Shown here one piece after another: positions 49,934 through 54,231 of a stretch of DNA of 54,231 nucleotides. The DNA is from Multifurca ochricompacta (Eukaryota > Basidiomycota > Agaricomycetes > Russulales > Russulaceae): contig WTXG01000239.1 in NCBI GenBank assembly GCA_022496185.1, forward strand, positions 1 to 54,231. Direction: 5' to 3'. The first letter of the stretch is position 1. Each line of letters opens with the position of its first letter. The notes beneath the pieces are model-generated. The model was not told where the DNA came from. It saw nothing but the letters and a program-made list of their open reading frames with translations, and made no database searches. The position numbers were made by a program, and so were the translations under genes.

Positions 49934-51914
49934 ATGGCTGCCCCGGATCGTGCTCGACAGGCCTCCTTGAGTCTTCCTCTTAGTGGCTCTTCGGTTCAGG
50001 CGGCGGGGACCTGGTCGCATAATATCCCTCACACAGAACAAGACGCACATCTTATCCACACCCCTCTCCAGAATCCTGTCTCATTCTATCCTCACACTCT
50101 TAGACCGATCCTCAAGCCGGGCAACACCACACTCGATTCTCAATTCCAACTCAATGCTAGCCACGTGCAGAAGCCCTTATCTCTTGTTCCTGTATGTTCC
50201 CCATTTTATTTGGGTTTATGAATTAGTCAGCGCAAGAGGTATTAGAATGAGAATGCTGTGAAAAATCATCCAGTCTCACCCGCACGCGGTAATTCAGCGC
50301 TGCGAGATGAGAGGTAAATGTCCCAACTTGCCTTGTTGTCCAGGATTTCCCTCTCACACGCCAATCAGGATGTCTTCAGACACGGAATTGTCTAGTCGTA
50401 TTGATGCATATGAACCGAGAGGGAGCGTTCACCACTCCCTTAAGCGGGAGAGTCCGCGCGAGTGCGATCGCCGACCCTCACCACCTACTGATAGCGATGA
50501 CGAAGATCCTTTTTACTTCGATAGCATCCTCTCTTCACCCCCCGCCAAGAAGAGAGATGACAGTCCCAGGAACACTCTGTCGTCGTCAGTTCTTCGCCGT
50601 GCGTCTATCGTACCGGTCGATCCAACAGCAACGCCGGCACCGCATCGATTCAGCCTTTTACGCGAGCGCGCATCTGAGGAAACAATCTTTGTACAGGAAA
50701 TCTGCGATGCGGAAGGGCGGCGTTGGAGCTTGCGCGTCCCGGCGAGTGGACTGCCCGAAGATATGGTTCACATGCTCGAGGAGCTCGAAAACCTCGCTCT
50801 CGAACTAGGTCAGGCGCTACCAAGAATAGTGGTGACGTGCTCAGCAGAATTTTCTTTATCATTGAGACAAATGGAGTCAGACACGACCCCCAAGTCATCG
50901 GAGCTGCTGCATCCACCTACTACCGTGAATGAGAACTTGGAGTGTGACTTGAGCAGCGGGCGCCCTCCAGCTAAGGAGAAGTGTCGCCTCATCAAGCACG
51001 AGGTTTGCGAAGAAATAGCAAAGCCATCCGCTACATCGTCAGTCACAGCTTCTAGCTCGTCCCAGCAGAGTTTGGCCTGCATATATCTTCCTGAGGTAAC
51101 TCCCTTTCCCCTTGAGCCCTCTTTGCTGAAATAAACGCCTCGCCAGCTGGCTCCCGAGTTCTTATCGGGCAGCTCAACCTCGCCCATCATGCATCCTGTA
51201 GATGACTCCCATAGCAGACCATCGCCCGCGATGCAAAGCCCGCGACAACGTGCCTTCTTTTCAGCTCTCAGGGAACCCGCAAGATCCACGCCGAGCGGTA
51301 TCGCCAGACGTCTCGCAACCCGTCCAGGGACAGAAACGACGGCAGCACCTCCAGCTCCCCCGCCATCCTCGAAATCCAAATCCCGCATCCCGATGAAGTC
51401 CGCCTTACCGATTCTAAAGGCCAAATCGAGCGCCGTCCCCGGTTCCCGCGCCCGCACTTTTTCCGAACCCAAGTCGCCGAGCTTAAGGGCGCCACCTTCT
51501 GATCGGGATCGTGCGCCGCCATTACTAAAGTACGACGGTAGACCAACAACGACGTTGTCTTGGTCACTACCAGGGAGTACGCGTGCGCATACGAGTGCAC
51601 ACACCTCCTCTACCTCCGCCGCCGTCCACAAGCCCCCGCCTGCACATTCCCAGCCGAATGAAGGCGGCCAACACGTTGATGCTCTACATTCGATCCCGCC
51701 AACACTAGCATCTGCCTCAGCGCCTTCGTCCGCACGTAAGCTCAAGCATTTTTTCCGTCGTCCGCCCGTGCGTTCGGCATCGGACCCCCCAGTCTATTCG
51801 ACGCGACAGCCTGGGAAGGCGGCGCGAAGCGCCCCGAGAGCGAGGTCATCCCGGCACCGCGTGAGATGGTGGAGCGCAGGATGCCGCGTCTGCCCTCCGC
51901 GCGCGATCTGTTGA
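49934..51914 (+). CDS. Hypothetical Ser/Pro-rich protein, multi-exon, about 600 aa
   Basis: Three exons are clear: 49934-50191 (MAAPDRARQASLSLPL to KPLSLVP), about 50344-51095, and 51147-51914. The last junction (CCTGAG|gtaact..cgccag|CTGGCT) is in phase. The middle exon needs a phase-1 entry, which fits tiny exons at about 50227-50238 and 50297-50312, or a start further left; this part is uncertain. The protein is low-complexity Ser/Pro/Arg-rich, with an acidic DSDDEDPFYFDSIL, a more ordered segment VQEICDAEGRRWSLRVPASGLPEDMVHMLEELENLALELG (positions about 50690-50810) and a basic C-terminus. No family recognised; possibly a regulator or scaffold. A long frame on the opposite strand is a GC-rich shadow. 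Confidence 0.6.
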
Positions 51915-52072
51915 AAAGGTTGACTTGATGAAGAAATACCTAGATCTATACCCTGTTGATCTTTGGCCGTCGACCAATACACGACAACTGAGTCATCTTG
52001 ACATATGTGTTATATCTAGAAGTCCAGGATTTGAACCAAGTCTTTGTGCTAGTGATAAGACAGTCGTAAAGT

Positions 52073-52083
52073 AAAAAAAAAAA
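52073..52083 (-). terminator. RNA polymerase III terminator of tRNA-Lys
   Basis: A run of eleven A on the plus strand gives T11 just downstream of the tRNA 3' end on the minus strand. Confidence 0.75.
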
Positions 52084-52088
52084 CCTAT

Positions 52089-52190
52089 AGCCCACCGCGA
52101 GGGTCGAACTCGCAGCCTTAAGATCTCACAGGACACGTGATTGCCACAGCCGTAAAAGTCTTACGCTCTATCCGATTGAGCTAGGCGGGC
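52089..52190 (-). tRNA. tRNA-Lys(UUU) with a 28-nt intron
   Basis: On the minus strand GCCCGCC (5') pairs with GGTGGGC (3'). The D arm is AGCTCAATCGGATAGAGC. The anticodon arm TAAGA-CTTTTA is interrupted by a 28-nt intron and continues A-TCTTA. The T arm is GCGAG-TTCGACC-CTCGC. The intron lies after the base 3' of the anticodon, the usual eukaryotic place. The mature length is 74 nt before CCA addition. Anticodon TTT reads Lys. Confidence 0.92.
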
Positions 52191-52397
52191 ATGCTAACAC
52201 AAGGTTTCTGCTGTTTGTAGTCAACGATAACAGGAGTGGAGTATTATATTATAAATATTATAAATAAATATTACACTTATTCTTCGAGTTTCGCTTGATC
52301 TTCTGTTTATTATGTACGCACTGAACATCACCATCATCAACCACCAACTCAGGCACACATAACTGAGCAAGGCCCAAGTCATGCAGCCTTGTCATTT

Positions 52398-53215
52398 TTA
52401 ATAGCATCCCAGCCGGACGCCTACCTCGCTCAAGCCCGTCTGCGAACCTTGAGCGGGCTCAGGTATATCGAGCAGCTCCCATGTTGCATCGTCAAGATCT
52501 TCGGCCATGCGACCCCATGCTACCTTAGCGGCTGCTGGCGCACGATATGCGGCCAGCATGAAACAAATAGGAGAGCAGAGTCCGCTGATGATTTGCTCGG
52601 AGAGAAGGCGGGTTGGAGCATCGGGTGGGGCGTCGTCCAGTGTGTACAGCCTGAGACAAGCGGGGCAGACACGCCCGATGCGCCGGCTTTTGTTATACCA
52701 GAGGCACTGAGAGGGTGAGCATCAGTAATTGGGATTGGGACAGGGAGAGAGCGTACGAGGGCAATCTCTTCGGGAGCACTGTGCAGAGCATCTGTAAGAT
52801 CTCGCGTTGAGCGAATTCTGCACATAATTGATCGGCAGTCCAAGCTGGCTGCGCAAACGATGATTTGAGAAAAAGCGTCCATATTCCGTACGCGTGGCCG
52901 TTACCGGATCGTGGATAATGGGGTTGGAGAGAAGGATGAGTATAGGGTCATCCGGAGGCCCATAAGATATTCTCGGAGGAGAGGGAATAGTAGGTTCTAG
53001 ACGCGAAATTTCTCGTGAGGATCTGGGCATAAGCTCTCAGCTTCGTGCGTATCAGTGGTAGTGGGTGAAAGTAGAGTTACGAGAGTTGGAGAAGATGGGG
53101 AGTCCGAGGGGGTGCAGTGCGTCGTCTGTGCGGCTACTAATGATGCATGGGTCCTAGTGCGATGTTTCTTCTTCTGTTGTGCGCGCTTTCTCTTCGTGTT
53201 TTGGGGACCTGGCAT
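52398..53215 (-). CDS. Uncharacterised 213-aa protein with CxC..CxxC, 4 exons
   Basis: Proposed exons (minus): 53215-53081, 53033-52905, 52848-52780, 52706-52398. All introns are GT..AG (45-73 nt) and all junctions are phase 0. The protein starts MPGPQNTKRKRAQQKKKHR, a basic start common in basidiomycete proteins and NLS-like. It continues with YGPPDDPILILLSNPIIHDP, AWTADQLCAEFAQREILQM, a Cys cluster LCTC..RVCPAC (four Cys, possibly zinc-binding), a helical-looking part LLSEQIISGLCSPICFMLAAYRAP, and an acidic end MAEDLDDATWELLDIPEP. I do not recognise the family. Intron 3 uses a weaker donor (GTGCTC), so that junction is less certain. It is transcribed away from the tRNA synthetase gene. Confidence 0.62.
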
Positions 53216-53742
53216 TCTTGGAGGAAGGGACACGAGCTGCAATGTAGAAGCAGACGCTTTCATTGCATAAGGACGCGTTCCTCGTGGCGCGTCATGTCAC
53301 GCAAGTCACAGCGTGTCTCGACACACCCATACATGCACAAGGATAGAGAAGGTGACGGTCCCGTATATTTTACTGCTCTTCGAGCGCAGACTATGCGCTG
53401 CGCTGAAACCTGTGCAATCACAAGTAATTGTAATGTTTTATGGTCAAGTCAAGATCATGGATCACCGCCAGCCACTATTGCGGGTCATGTGGCCCACAGC
53501 TGCATCGACATATAAGGGTATAATTGCCTATTAAGGAAAAGGCTAGAAAATGGAAATTATACATTATGACTCGCCTCTGAGTTGCTTTAACTTCTTAAAG
53601 GCCAAAGAAGACGAAGCAAAGACTGATCTATATGCTATCCACATCATCTTACACGATACACGCTCTTAGGAGGCGCGTGTTACGCTCTCAGAGCTACTGT
53701 AAAATATTTGTACGATCAAACCTTTTCTCTTCTTCTGCATAT
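53216..53742. promoter_or_regulatory. Divergent promoter region between the 213-aa gene and leucyl-tRNA synthetase
   Basis: 527 bases without a supported gene. It is AT-rich towards the synthetase (about 53510-53620) and has the pyrimidine stretch 'ccttttctcttcttctgcat' just before ATG 53743, typical of fungal promoters. No specific operator is recognised. Confidence 0.45.
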
Positions 53743-54231
53743 ATGTCAAACACCATCGAACTTGCTCAGGTACTTCTCTCTTCTCACATCGTCAGCTCGA
53801 TAACTGATGATGACCTTTAATGGCAGACTGGAAAGCGGGACTACCTGAAGTCCTTGGAAAAGAAATATCAGGAGGAGTGGGAACAGGCTCACATCTTCGA
53901 GACCGATGCCCCAGCACAAGAGGAAACTGCGGGCCTCACCCCTGCAGAAATCCACCAAAGGTTCCCCAAAATGGTTCGGAACTTTCCTACCCTTATATGA
54001 ACGGATCTCTGCACTTAGGTCACGCGTTCACCATCTAAAATCGGTTCGCCGCAGGGTATACCATCGTCTACTGGGTAAACGCGTCCTGTTCCCCACGGAT
54101 TCCATGTGACTGGAATGCCCATCAAGGTGTGTCATCGTTTGCTCTATCTCCAACATGAATCGACGGCGATGATTAGGCATCCGCGGACAAAATAATCCGA
54201 GAGATGGAGATGTTCGGCCAGGATTTTGAAG
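53743..54231 (+). CDS. Cytosolic leucyl-tRNA synthetase, 5' end (runs off window), with frame-breaking indels
   Basis: Charges tRNA-Leu in the cytosol. Exon 1 is 53743-53769 (MSNTIELAQ), the intron 53770-53826, and exon 2 starts at 53827 with TGKRDYLKSLEKKYQEEWEQAHIFETDAP, the eukaryotic LeuRS N-terminus. Then come IHQRFPK and, in other frames, YPYMNGSLHLGHAFTI with the class I HIGH-type signature HLGH, GKRVLFP and VTGMPIK. An intron 54127-54176 and SADKIIREMEMFG follow. At least five length changes break the frame between about 53970 and 54105: an extra A in CCCAAAATGG, missing bases at TTTCCTACC and near ATCTAAAATC, extra bases at TATACCATCG and a missing C at CCCCACGG. Either sequence errors or a decaying copy. 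Confidence 0.85.

Noticed and set aside
50810..51745. Minus-strand frame of 311 codons
   Set aside because: It lies opposite the exons of the Ser/Pro-rich gene, where GC-rich codons suppress stops on the other strand. It has no family features and no plausible splice context.

Overview
The window looks like genomic DNA of a filamentous basidiomycete, probably an Agaricomycete. The cellular genes have many short GT..AG introns of about 45-95 nt. They include a fungal NAPE-PLD-type hydrolase, an Fmp46/DUF1687 redox protein and an intron-bearing tRNA-Lys. The mobile elements are typical of mushroom genomes: Ty3/gypsy chromoviruses, Ty1/copia, Tc1/mariner and hAT-like elements. No species is claimed.

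Positions 1 to about 43,360 are a transposon graveyard built by repeated nesting. From left to right: (1) a copia LTR end and an inverted pair of 1.3-kb LTRs ('LTR-D'). One of these is split by a palindromic Tc1 derivative (2177-5672), which carries two hAT-type inserts with perfect 8-bp target duplications. (2) A copia 5' half (6767-9165) interrupted by an almost full copia element (9166-17283). The leader of that element carries an intact 1620-bp Tc1/mariner transposon with a complete 338-aa transposase (10878-11894), the only clearly undamaged TE gene here. (3) Inverted copia LTRs, an unrelated LTR, and the 3' half of a chromovirus (18625-21725). (4) A second palindromic Tc1 derivative (21726-23495) carrying a solo copia LTR, then a copia 3' end (23496-24455). 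(5) A large minus-strand gypsy element A (24456-40700) holding a solo LTR and a complete gypsy element B (27675-35706), which itself holds a solo LTR of the A-related family. (6) A hAT-in-hAT nest (40701-43361) with a solo LTR at its core.

From about 43,362 to the end the sequence is gene-bearing: a fragment resembling Tdp1 split by a hAT MITE, a complete eight-exon NAPE-PLD-like gene (minus), a hypothetical gene (minus), an FMP46-like gene with a 17-nt microexon (plus), a serine/proline-rich hypothetical gene (plus), tRNA-Lys(UUU) (minus), an uncharacterised 213-aa Cys-containing protein (minus), and the 5' end of cytosolic leucyl-tRNA synthetase (plus), which carries several indels. The intron models for the NAPE-PLD, FMP46 and 213-aa genes were built by hand; phases are consistent in all three.

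The most interesting signals are: an intron-like donor/branch/acceptor set with a stem-loop over the donor, conserved inside the copia LTRs; a C-terminal module plus zinc-knuckle array after the chromodomain of the gypsy polyproteins; a SUMO-interaction-like motif at the end of gypsy B; two 'double-ended' palindromic Tc1 derivatives; CpG-transition decay that makes almost only TGA stops in one gypsy frame; and three CpG-rich hairpins upstream of the NAPE-PLD gene.
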